The position numbers and the translations under genes are program-made. This document shows, piece after piece, positions 27,453-35,422 of a stretch of DNA of 38,835 nt (the stretch's first letter is position 1; each line of letters opens with the position of its first letter). Below the pieces are notes generated by a model. It was not told the DNA's origin. It searched no databases and was given only the letters and a program-made list of their open reading frames with translations. The stretch spans positions 1 through 38,835 of the forward strand of contig JAJTBJ010000005.1 in assembly GCA_021286985.1 (NCBI GenBank), written 5' to 3'. Origin of the DNA: Propionibacteriales bacterium (GTDB taxonomy: Bacteria; Actinomycetota; Actinomycetes; Propionibacteriales; Propionibacteriaceae).

Positions 27453-28802
27453 GTGGCTACCAAGGTCATCACCTATGGCACCTTCGACATGTTCCACGAA
27501 GGTCATCGACGCCTCTTGGAACGTGCCCGTGAGCTCGGTGATCACCTCACTGTGGCGGTCACCAGCGAGGACTACGACGCGACTCGCGGCAAGCTGAACG
27601 TCCAAGAAGGGCTGATGCAGCGCATCGAAGGGGTGCGGCGCAGCGGCCTTGCCGACGACATCATCGTCGAGGAGTACGAGGGGCAGAAGCTTCACGACAT
27701 CCAAAGCCGGGAGATCGACATCTTCGCCATCGGTTCCGATTGGCAAGGACGGTTCGACTACCTGTCTCCCTACTGTCAGGTGGTCTACCTCGACCGTACC
27801 AAGGGGATCTCCAGCACGGAGTTGCGCGCGGAACGTCACGGCACCATCCGGATGGGGGTGATCGGCTCGGGCCGAATCGCGGCCCGATTCGTGCCGGAGA
27901 GCCGTTTCGTCAGCGGGGTGAGTGTGGACGTGGTCTACAGCCCCACCCTCGAGCACGCCCAACAGTTCGCCGCGGCCCATGAGCTGGATCGCGCCTGCGG
28001 GAGTGTCGAAGAGCTGTTCGCCGCTGTCGACGCGGTGTACATCGCCAGCCCCCACGGCACCCACGCCGACTATGTGCGTGCGGCGATCGCCGCCGGCAAG
28101 CACGTCCTGTGTGAGAAACCGCTGGCGCTCACCGCAGATGAGGCGAGCGAGCTTTTCGCCTTGGCCGCGGAGGCGAAGGTCGTGCTGGCCGAGGCCATCA
28201 AGACCGCCTACGCGCCGGGCTTCCGTCGGATGCTGGCGGTGGCCCAGGGTGGCTCGATCGGTCAGGTGGTGAGCGTGGAGGCCACCTTCACCAAGCTGTT
28301 GAGGGCCGGACGCGAGCAGCAGGCGCCCGATGGTGGCGCCATCTCCGAGTTGGGCAGTTACGTGCTGCTGCCGATGGTCAAGCTGTTCGGCACCGAGCCC
28401 GCTGCGGTGCGCACCACGGTCTTCCAGCCGCAGGGCGCTGAGGTGGAGCAGTTCGCCTCCATCGAGTTGCGCTACCCGCATGGCGTCGGGACGGCCCGCG
28501 TGGGCATTGGCGTGAAGGCAGAAGGCGAGCTGGTGATTGCCGGAACCGAGGGCTATCTCTACGTGCCGGCGCCCTGGTGGCTGACCGACTACTTCGAGTT
28601 GCGGTTCGAGGATCCCGGTAAGCGGGAACGCTATTACGTGAAGTTCGCCGGCGACGGTCTGCGCTACGAGATTGGTGAATTCGCGGCGGTGATCCGTTCT
28701 GGTGCTCTGACCAGCTACATGCTGCGCCCGGAGGAATCGATCGCGCTCGCCAAAATGGTGGAGACAGCCAGGAGCCAACACGACAGTTTTGGCGTAGAGT
28801 AG
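27453..28802 (+). CDS. TagD-like cytidylyltransferase fused to a Gfo/Idh/MocA oxidoreductase
   Basis: A 449-residue two-domain cytoplasmic protein. Residues 1-130 are a glycerol-3-phosphate cytidylyltransferase-like domain, with ITYGTFDMFHEGHRRLLERA (HxGH at 15-18) and RTKGISSTELR in the place of the RTxGISTT motif. From about residue 133 a NAD(P)-dependent oxidoreductase follows, with GVIGSGRIAARF, SPHGTHADYV and CEKPLAL (Lys222). One protein would thus make and activate a polyol phosphate with CTP, parallel to the separate reductase and TarI-like pair upstream, perhaps for a second CDP-polyol. GTG at 27453 follows the PLD-like stop by three bases. Which domain acts first, and on what, is unknown. 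Confidence 0.85.
   Translation: MATKVITYGTFDMFHEGHRRLLERARELGDHLTVAVTSEDYDATRGKLNVQEGLMQRIEGVRRSGLADDIIVEEYEGQKLHDIQSREIDIFAIGSDWQGRFDYLSPYCQVVYLDRTKGISSTELRAERHGTIRMGVIGSGRIAARFVPESRFVSGVSVDVVYSPTLEHAQQFAAAHELDRACGSVEELFAAVDAVYIASPHGTHADYVRAAIAAGKHVLCEKPLALTADEASELFALAAEAKVVLAEAIKTAYAPGFRRMLAVAQGGSIGQVVSVEATFTKLLRAGREQQAPDGGAISELGSYVLLPMVKLFGTEPAAVRTTVFQPQGAEVEQFASIELRYPHGVGTARVGIGVKAEGELVIAGTEGYLYVPAPWWLTDYFELRFEDPGKRERYYVKFAGDGLRYEIGEFAAVIRSGALTSYMLRPEESIALAKMVETARSQHDSFGVE
28795..28800 (+). promoter_or_regulatory. Possible -10 box TAGAGT for the first EEP gene
   Basis: TAGAGT overlaps the end of the fusion gene, 65 bases before the ATG at 28866. The same hexamer occurs 63 bases before the next EEP paralogue (30549-30554), which supports a shared promoter type. 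Confidence 0.35.
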
Positions 28803-28865
28803 TAACGCAGTGAATTGACGCTGTGGCCAGCGGGGGGCCGGCCACTCAACGAAGAAAGGCCCCCC

Positions 28866-30497
28866 ATGCCCACGACCCATGGGCGAGTACTTCGCCGCAT
28901 GATCCTGGTCTGCAGCCTCGGCGCTGCGTTGTCCGTGAGTCTGTTGAGCCCTCCCGCTTCCGCCCAGACGGCAGCACCTGCGCGCACCCTGACACCGCTG
29001 AATCTGACGAGCGCCGCGGCCACCCCGATGCTGGCCAGTGCGTCGTCCAGCCAGTTGGCAATCGACTGGGCGGACTATGCCGGAGCCCCGCGCTACCGGG
29101 TGCGCTACTCGAAGTACTCCAGCATGAAGAAGTCGGTCTACAAGCGCACCTACGCCTCCGAGATCGTGCTCAGCAAGCTGAAGTCTTCAACGAAGTACTA
29201 CGTGCGCGTGCAGGCCATCCGCGACGATTCCAAGGGCACTGCGTTGTCTGGCTACTCGGCCAAGGCCGCGTTCAAGACCGTGAAGAAGTTGAAGTACACC
29301 GCGCCGAGCAAGTTCGTGGCCAAGGCCTCGGCGCGTGGTGCCGACGCCATCGTCGCGAACTGGGCCTTCGACAAGGCGGGACGGCGTTACGAACTGCAGT
29401 ACGCCAGCACTGCCAGCTTCTCCGACGCGGGCAGCATCGTCACCCGTGGCCCGTCCGGGGTCGTGCAGGGCTTGGCCGCCAACACCACCTATTACCTGCG
29501 CGCCCGCGCGATCAGCTTGTCGGGGACTCCGTTGAGTGCCTGGTCCTCGTTGGCCACTGCGGCCACCAAGACGCCGGCTGACCCGGGAGCCAAGCCGCTG
29601 CAGGTGGCCAGCTTCAATGTGCGCAACGCCACGGTCTCCTCCGATACGGGGAACCGCTCGTGGGCGGTGCGCCGCTACGTGGTGGCGTCCCAGTTGCGGG
29701 ACAACCACATCGACGTGGCCGGGCTTCAAGAGGCCGAGTACACCTATGTGCTGGGTGCTGATGGTGTCATGAAGCACCAGTACCAGGATCTGATCAACCT
29801 GTTGGGCAGCTCCTGGCGGATCACCTGCTCGACGCCGGAAAACCCCAACTGCGATCGTTCCAGCAACTATTCGGTGGGCACGCGCCTGATCTACAACTCC
29901 GATACCGTCACCCTGCGTGATGCTGGGTTCTTTGCGTTGAGCCTTCGCAGCGGCGATGTCCAACGCTTCATGGTGTGGGGCATCTTCACGCAGAAGTCGA
30001 CCGGCCGTGACTTCTTCTTCGCCAACGCACACCTGGACAACTCCAAGTCCACTGCGGGCTTCAATCAGCGGATCACCCAGTCCAACCAGATCGTCAACGA
30101 GATCGCCGCGCGCAACACCCGGGGCCTGCCAGTGATCCTGGTTGGCGACATGAACTCGCAGAAGTGGCGTACCCCTTACAACGCCCCCTACCGCGTCTTC
30201 TCCCAGGCGGGCTATGTCGATCCGATCGGCAACCCGGACAAGTCGAAGGTGGCGGTGAACCCGACCACGGAGTTCCGGTTGCACACCGAGTTCGACACCT
30301 GGCACAGCTCGTCGACCAAGCCGACGGCCCGCCCGTGGATCAACGGCATCAACGTCGACTACATCTGGGTGTCGAAGTCGGTGACGACCTTGGACTACGA
30401 GACTGTGGTAAACGTCAACGACGCGACCATGAAGTACTCCGGCCCGGCGGCCTCGGACCACCACATGCTGCGCGCAGCCGTCCTGATTCCTGGCTAA
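28866..30497 (+). CDS. Exported EEP-family phosphodiesterase/nuclease with two FN3 domains (paralogue 1)
   Basis: A 543-residue secreted protein. A signal peptide (cut near ASA/QTA at about 35) is followed by two fibronectin type III domains (about 55-140 and 147-238) and an endonuclease/exonuclease/phosphatase domain from about 245. Catalytic signatures: ASFNVRN (Asn251), GLQEAEY (Glu289), the YNSD turn, FFFANAHLD, LVGDMNSQ, NVDYIWVS and SDHHML (Asp531-His532). The family cleaves phosphodiesters in DNA, RNA or phosphorylated lipids. ATG at 28866 is chosen; an earlier in-frame start would add residues before the signal peptide. First of three tandem paralogues. Confidence 0.88.
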   Translation: MPTTHGRVLRRMILVCSLGAALSVSLLSPPASAQTAAPARTLTPLNLTSAAATPMLASASSSQLAIDWADYAGAPRYRVRYSKYSSMKKSVYKRTYASEIVLSKLKSSTKYYVRVQAIRDDSKGTALSGYSAKAAFKTVKKLKYTAPSKFVAKASARGADAIVANWAFDKAGRRYELQYASTASFSDAGSIVTRGPSGVVQGLAANTTYYLRARAISLSGTPLSAWSSLATAATKTPADPGAKPLQVASFNVRNATVSSDTGNRSWAVRRYVVASQLRDNHIDVAGLQEAEYTYVLGADGVMKHQYQDLINLLGSSWRITCSTPENPNCDRSSNYSVGTRLIYNSDTVTLRDAGFFALSLRSGDVQRFMVWGIFTQKSTGRDFFFANAHLDNSKSTAGFNQRITQSNQIVNEIAARNTRGLPVILVGDMNSQKWRTPYNAPYRVFSQAGYVDPIGNPDKSKVAVNPTTEFRLHTEFDTWHSSSTKPTARPWINGINVDYIWVSKSVTTLDYETVVNVNDATMKYSGPAASDHHMLRAAVLIPG

Positions 30498-30512
30498 TCG
30501 GACGGGTTGGTG

Positions 30513-30532
30513 GCCCACCACCCCTGGTGGGC
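30513..30532 (+). terminator. Hairpin after EEP paralogue 1
   Basis: GCCCACCA-cccc-TGGTGGGC, a perfect 8-base stem, starts 16 bases after the stop codon and is followed by TTCCTG. Probable terminator with a weak U tract. Confidence 0.5.
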
Positions 30533-30548
30533 TTCCTGAGAAATACCG

Positions 30549-30554
30549 TAGAGT
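30549..30554 (+). promoter_or_regulatory. Possible -10 box TAGAGT for the second EEP gene
   Basis: TAGAGT (overlapping a TACCGT) lies in the only A/T-richer stretch of the gap, 63 bases before ATG 30618 and just after the hairpin that ends the preceding gene. Confidence 0.38.
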
Positions 30555-30617
30555 TTCCCAGGAACTGTTCATGTTCGGCTCGCGGGGGCGGCCGAGTCTG
30601 GTGAGAGGGCTGCGTTG

Positions 30618-32213
30618 ATGCGCGCAAAGAGTTCTATCTCCGTCCGATCGGTGCTGGTTGCGCTGCTGATCGCGCCGGCGCTGGCGCTGGGGGCCTTGCC
30701 GGCCACAGTGGCCGCCGCGCCGGCCCTTCCGGCCGAGGCGACCGTGACCACCATGGCGGCGCCACGCCTCGCTGCGGCCACCCGCACCACCCTGACTCTG
30801 GACTGGCCGGACGTCGCTCAGGCCGCCAGCTATCGGGTGCGGTACTCCAGGTACTCCAGTCTGAAGAGCTCGCGCACGGTGACGGTCACCGCTTCCCGCG
30901 CGGTGCTGACCGGGCTGAAGGCCGTCACCCGGTACTACGTGGTCGTGCAGCCCGTGCCGGCGGCCGGTTCGGCCGTCTCCTCGATGGCTGCCTCGGCGCG
31001 GATGACCTTCAAGACGATGGCCTACGCCGCTCCCAGCGGGCTGCGGGCGCAGGCGTCGGCCCGCTCCGCGGATTCAGTCGCGGTCAACTGGCTGTTCACC
31101 ACCCCCGGACGGCACTACCAGGTGCAGTACGCCACCACCTCGGACTTCGCCGCCGCCGGCATGGTGACCACCTCGGTGGCGTCCACGTCGATCAGCGGGT
31201 TGAGCACCGGGCAGCTGTACTACTTCCGGGTGCGCAGCCTGAGTGCCAAGGGCTCGGTGACCAGTGGATGGTCAGGTGCGGTCGCCGCGATCCCGCAGGT
31301 GCCGGCCGACCCCGGTGCCGTCCCGCTCGGCGTGGGCAGCTTCAACATCCGCAACTGGAATCGCACCAGCGGTGGCAAATGGAGTGATCGTGGGCCACTG
31401 ATCGCTGCGGAAATCGACAGCCGCAATCTCGACGTCGTGGGTCTGCAGGAGGCCGACTTCCACCTGCATGGCGGGGTGACGCAGTACGGCAGCCTGATCA
31501 ACCTGCTGGGCGCCCGCGGCGCCGGCGCTTTCGCCGCCGTCGAGGTCGGAACCACGGCCGGCACCCGGATCATCTACAACACCAACACCGTCACCGTCGT
31601 CCGCGGCGGAATGCGGCAGCTGAGCACCATCGGTGGCGACGTCAAGCGTTACGTCGTCTGGGCCGAATTCGTCCAGAACGCCACCGGACGGCACTTCTTC
31701 TTCGCCACTACCCATCTGGTGCCCGAGACCCATCCGGTGGCCACGAAGAAGTGCTCGTCCAAGCAGAGCAAGCGCTACAAGATGCGCAAGACGCAGGCCG
31801 GCCAGGTGATCGCCGAAATCCAGGCGAACGCCGGCGGGCTGCCGGTCGTCCTCACCGGTGACATGAACTCCCACAAGGTGCAATGCCCCACCAATGCGCC
31901 GTACCGGGCCTATGTGGCGTCCGGACTGGTCGACCCGTTGGGTAACCCTGATCGCTCCAAGTTGCCGAAGAACCCGACCACCGAGGTGCGCATCCACAGC
32001 GAGTGGGACACCTCGAATCACTACTCGCGTAAGCCGATCCGGCACAACATCGTCAACGGGCATCACGTCGACTACGTCTTCGTCTCCCCGACGATCAAGA
32101 CGCTCACCTACGAGGTCGTGGTCAAGATCAACGACGCCACTTTGAAGTACGTCGGTCGGCATCCGTCAGACCACAACCTGGTGCGCGCGGAGATCTTGAT
32201 TCCGGCGTCCTGA
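30618..32213 (+). CDS. Exported EEP-family phosphodiesterase/nuclease with two FN3 domains (paralogue 2)
   Basis: A 531-residue secreted paralogue with a signal peptide (to about 34), two FN3 domains (about 45-135 and 142-230) and an EEP domain. Motifs: GSFNIRN, VVGLQEADFHLHGG, GTRIIYNTN, FFFATTHLV, VLTGDMNSHK, HHVDYVFVS and SDHNLVRAEIL. Relative to paralogue 1 it has an inserted KKCSSKQSKRYKMRKTQ segment after the THLV strand, shared with paralogue 3. ATG at 30618 is preferred to TTG at 30615; GAGAGGG lies upstream. Confidence 0.88.
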   Translation: MRAKSSISVRSVLVALLIAPALALGALPATVAAAPALPAEATVTTMAAPRLAAATRTTLTLDWPDVAQAASYRVRYSRYSSLKSSRTVTVTASRAVLTGLKAVTRYYVVVQPVPAAGSAVSSMAASARMTFKTMAYAAPSGLRAQASARSADSVAVNWLFTTPGRHYQVQYATTSDFAAAGMVTTSVASTSISGLSTGQLYYFRVRSLSAKGSVTSGWSGAVAAIPQVPADPGAVPLGVGSFNIRNWNRTSGGKWSDRGPLIAAEIDSRNLDVVGLQEADFHLHGGVTQYGSLINLLGARGAGAFAAVEVGTTAGTRIIYNTNTVTVVRGGMRQLSTIGGDVKRYVVWAEFVQNATGRHFFFATTHLVPETHPVATKKCSSKQSKRYKMRKTQAGQVIAEIQANAGGLPVVLTGDMNSHKVQCPTNAPYRAYVASGLVDPLGNPDRSKLPKNPTTEVRIHSEWDTSNHYSRKPIRHNIVNGHHVDYVFVSPTIKTLTYEVVVKINDATLKYVGRHPSDHNLVRAEILIPAS

Positions 32214-32234
32214 TCGTGGTCGCCAGGGGTGTGC

Positions 32235-32272
32235 CGGCGACGGCCGCGCTCCTAGACTGAGCGCCGTCGCCG
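32235..32272 (+). promoter_or_regulatory. Hairpin enclosing a -10-like box before EEP paralogue 3
   Basis: CGGCGACGGC at 32235-32244 pairs exactly with GCCGTCGCCG at 32263-32272. TAGACT, a good actinobacterial -10 box, sits in the loop at 32253-32258. The structure may be a terminator for paralogue 2, an operator, or both. Confidence 0.4.
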
Positions 32273-32314
32273 CGGCCCGGGGAGCCGCGCACGACAACGG
32301 GGGAGGGGATCTGA

Positions 32315-33619
32315 GTGCGGCGTGGACTCTGGCGTCGACTGCTTCGGTGGACCCTCCTGATCGCCGTCGTCGTTGCGTTGCCGCTGGTGCCGTCGCCGGC
32401 CCTGGCGCAACCTGCCGGGCCGACCCGGCCCGCCTACCCTTACCGCAGTCCCGATCAGTTGCGGGTGTCCGCCTCCGACGGCGGCGCGGACGTCCTGGTG
32501 GCGTCGTGGCAGTCGCGCGGCCCGGACGTGCGCTACCAGGTGCGCTTCCTCAACGGACGCACCGGTGCGTCCGAGACTCGGATCGTCGACACCCCGGCCA
32601 CCACGATCGGCGGGCTGTGGCCGAACACCCGCTACTACCTGCGCGTGCGGGTGGTGACTGCCTCGGGCAAGGCCGCCAGCGACTGGTCGCCGGTCGTCGA
32701 CGCTCGGACCGCATTGCCTCCCGACCCCGAAGCCGTCCGACTCCGAGCGGCCACGTTCAACATCCACAACCTGAAGACCGCCGGTGGGGTGAAGCCCTGG
32801 TCGGTGCGTCGCAAGATCGTCGCCCGGACGATCAGTGAGCAACGGCTCGATGTGGTCGGGTTGCAGGAGGCCGAGCAGAAGAAGAGCGCCGGTGTGGCCC
32901 AGTACCGGGATCTGCTGCGCCTGCTCGGCAAATCGTGGCGGGCCACCAATGCGGCCAACACCGCCGGCACCCGGATCATCTACAACTCCGAGGTGCTCAC
33001 CTTGGACCGCCAGGGGACGAGCAGGCTGAGCGGTGACGGAAACCCGAAGCGGTTCGTGGTCTGGGCGGTTTTCACTCAGCGCGCCAACGGTCGGTCCTTC
33101 TTCTTCGTCAACACCCACCTGATTCAGGAGCCGGGCGGAGCGGTGAAGTCATCGGGGAAGTGCTCAGGGTCGGCGAACAAGACCTACACGATTCGCAAGC
33201 GCCAAGCGTCCCAGGTGGTCGCGGCGATCCGGGCGCACGCCGGTGGCCTGCCGGTGGTGCTGACCGGCGACATGAACTCCCACAAGTTCGCCTGCCCCAA
33301 CAATGGCCCCTATCAGGTGTATCGCTCGGCGGGCCTGGTCGACCCGATCGGCAACCCCGACCGGTCGCGCTCGCCAGTCAGTGCCAGCACCGAACTTCGG
33401 ATCCACACCCAATACGACACCAGCAATCACTACAAGTCCGCCCCCAAGTCACACGGCTGGGTCAACGGATCCAACGTGGACTACGTGTGGGTGTCGAAGT
33501 CGGTGACCACGCTGGTCTACGAGACCGTAGTCGACCTCAACTCGGCCGGCCGGTTCGACGGTCCGCCGCCGTCGGACCACAACATGATCCGCGTGACCGT
33601 GCTGATCCCTGCGTCCTGA
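32315..33619 (+). CDS. Exported EEP-family phosphodiesterase/nuclease with one FN3 domain (paralogue 3)
   Basis: The shortest of the three tandem EEP proteins, 434 residues. A signal peptide ending at about ALA/QPA (residue 31) is followed by a single FN3 domain (about 45-132) and the EEP domain: ATFNIHN, VVGLQEAEQKK, GTRIIYNSE, FFFVNTHLI, VLTGDMNSHK, NVDYVWVSKS and SDHNMIRVTVL. The insertion with KCSGSANKTYTIRKRQ is shared with paralogue 2. GTG at 32315 has GGGGGAGGGG upstream. All catalytic positions look intact. Confidence 0.88.
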   Translation: MRRGLWRRLLRWTLLIAVVVALPLVPSPALAQPAGPTRPAYPYRSPDQLRVSASDGGADVLVASWQSRGPDVRYQVRFLNGRTGASETRIVDTPATTIGGLWPNTRYYLRVRVVTASGKAASDWSPVVDARTALPPDPEAVRLRAATFNIHNLKTAGGVKPWSVRRKIVARTISEQRLDVVGLQEAEQKKSAGVAQYRDLLRLLGKSWRATNAANTAGTRIIYNSEVLTLDRQGTSRLSGDGNPKRFVVWAVFTQRANGRSFFFVNTHLIQEPGGAVKSSGKCSGSANKTYTIRKRQASQVVAAIRAHAGGLPVVLTGDMNSHKFACPNNGPYQVYRSAGLVDPIGNPDRSRSPVSASTELRIHTQYDTSNHYKSAPKSHGWVNGSNVDYVWVSKSVTTLVYETVVDLNSAGRFDGPPPSDHNMIRVTVLIPAS

Positions 33620-33650
33620 GCCGACCAGTGAGCGTGGGAGAATGGGCACC

Positions 33651-35285
33651 GTGCTGTCTTTGCCCTCCTTGCTGAGTGAGCGTGTCGCTCTCGTCGCCGG
33701 TGTCGATCCGGAACTGCGCCCTGCCACCCGTCCCCAGTTCGGTCATTACCAGACCAACGTGGCGCTGCGGCTGGCCAATGCAGAGGGCCGCCCGCCGCGG
33801 GACGTCGCAGCCGACCTGGTGGCCAAGATCGCGCTGGACGATCTGTGTGAGCCGTTGGAGATCGCCGGGCCCGGCTTCATCAACCTGCGGATCCGGGCTG
33901 AGGTGCTGGCCCAGGTGGCCAACGAGGTGCTCGGCGACTCCCGCTCCGGGATCAGCCTGGCAACCCAACCACGCACCGTGGTGGTCGACTACTCCTCGCC
34001 GAACGTGGCCAAACAGATGCATGTCGGGCACCTGCGGTCCACCATCATCGGCGACTGCTTCACCCGGGTGCTGCGCGCCCAGGGCCACACCGTCATCCCG
34101 CAAAACCACATCGGCGACTGGGGACGTCAGTTCGGCATGTTGGTCGAGGAGATCCTCGACGAAGGCCTGGACGCCTCCACCCTCGACCTGGCCGGCGCCG
34201 AAGCGCTCTACCAGCGGGCCAACACCCACCTGAAGGAGTCCGAGGAGTTCGCCGACCGCGCCCGGGAGCGGGTGGTGAAGCTGCAGGCCGGCGATGCGGA
34301 GACCCGGCGGATCTGGCAGCAGTTGATCGACGTCTCGTTGGCCGGCTTCAACGCCACCTACCAGCGGATGAACGTCCTGCTCACCGACGCCGATCTGGCC
34401 GGCGAATCGATCTACAACGCCGACCTCCCCGTGGTCGCCGCCGACCTGGAGGATCGCGGCATTGCGGTGATCGACGACGGCGCCCTGGTGGTCTTCACTG
34501 AGAAGTCCGACACTCCGGCGATCATCCGGAATGCCGCCGGCGGTTACGGCTACACCTGCACCGACCTGGCCGCGATCCGGCACCGCGTCGGCACTTTGCA
34601 CGCCGACCGGCTCATCTACGTGGTGGGCACGCCCCAGGAGTTCCACTTCACCCAGGTGTTCGCCGTCGCCCGTACCGCCGGCTACCTGCCGGACGCGGTG
34701 AGCGCGGAGTTCGTCGGCTTCGGCCAGGTGCTCGGGGCGGACGGCAAGAAGTTCTCCACCCGTGAAGGCACCGCTGTCACGCTGAACTCGCTGCTGGATG
34801 CCGCAGAGGAGGAAGCGGCGCCGTCCATTGCGTTGGCCGCGATCAAGTACGCCGACCTGTCCAGCGGGCTGCAGAAGGACTACAGCTTCGACGCCGAGCG
34901 CATGGTGGCCACCACTGGCGACACCGGCCCCTACCTGCAGTACGCCCACGCTCGGGTGAATCAGATTCTGCGCAAGGCCGAAGCTGAGGACATCAGCTAC
35001 CGCCAGATCACTGTGCTGGCCGAGCCGGCCGAACATCAGGTGGCGTTGCTGCTGAGCCGCTTCGGCGAGATCGTGGGCACCGTCGGAGAGACTCTGCAGC
35101 CCCACCGGCTGTGCGGCTACCTCTACGAGCTGGCTACAGCGTTGAGCGTGTTCTACGAGCAGTGTCCGGTGCTGAAGAGCGAGGGCGAGGTGCGCTCGTC
35201 GCGGCTGGCGCTGTGCGCAGCCACCAAGAAGGTGCTCGCCACCGGCCTGGATTTGCTCGGCATCGAGGCGCCTGAGCGGATGTGA
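33651..35285 (+). CDS. argS: Arginyl-tRNA synthetase
   Basis: Class I aminoacyl-tRNA synthetase charging tRNA-Arg. About 544 residues, normal for the family. It has the N-terminal additional domain (FGHYQTNVALRLA, PGFINLRI), the HIGH motif as HVGH in SSPNVAKQMHVGHLRSTIIGD, NHIGDWGRQFGMLVEE, and KFSTREG in the KMSK position, then the anticodon-binding helical domain ending at RM. Two starts are possible: ATG at 33642 and GTG at 33651. GTG is preferred because GAGAAT, seven bases upstream, could be the -10 box of a leaderless message and GGGAG is too close to the ATG. Confidence 0.95.
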   Translation: MLSLPSLLSERVALVAGVDPELRPATRPQFGHYQTNVALRLANAEGRPPRDVAADLVAKIALDDLCEPLEIAGPGFINLRIRAEVLAQVANEVLGDSRSGISLATQPRTVVVDYSSPNVAKQMHVGHLRSTIIGDCFTRVLRAQGHTVIPQNHIGDWGRQFGMLVEEILDEGLDASTLDLAGAEALYQRANTHLKESEEFADRARERVVKLQAGDAETRRIWQQLIDVSLAGFNATYQRMNVLLTDADLAGESIYNADLPVVAADLEDRGIAVIDDGALVVFTEKSDTPAIIRNAAGGYGYTCTDLAAIRHRVGTLHADRLIYVVGTPQEFHFTQVFAVARTAGYLPDAVSAEFVGFGQVLGADGKKFSTREGTAVTLNSLLDAAEEEAAPSIALAAIKYADLSSGLQKDYSFDAERMVATTGDTGPYLQYAHARVNQILRKAEAEDISYRQITVLAEPAEHQVALLLSRFGEIVGTVGETLQPHRLCGYLYELATALSVFYEQCPVLKSEGEVRSSRLALCAATKKVLATGLDLLGIEAPERM

Positions 35286-35337
35286 CGCGGACGCCGCTGG
35301 CGCCCCCTCATCCACAGAAGCCCCGAATCGCGCAGTT

Positions 35338-35357
35338 GCCCCCGACCTGTCGGGGGC
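35338..35357 (+). terminator. Hairpin between argS and the convergent gene
   Basis: GCCCCCGAC-ct-GTCGGGGGC, a 9-base stem with at most a tiny loop, lies 53 bases after the argS stop, followed by TTCCTGCGTTT. Probably terminates argS; it is symmetric and could serve the convergent gene too. Confidence 0.55.
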
Positions 35358-35422
35358 TTCCTGCGTTTCGGCGGCGTTTGTGGGTGGGGCAGTTGACGGG
35401 TGGAATCAAGGGCGGGTGGCGT

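Noticed and set aside
25902-28880. 992-codon open frame antisense to the PLD-like and fusion genes
   Set aside because: The same GC-driven shadow effect; no domain recognised and the sense genes have intact catalytic motifs.
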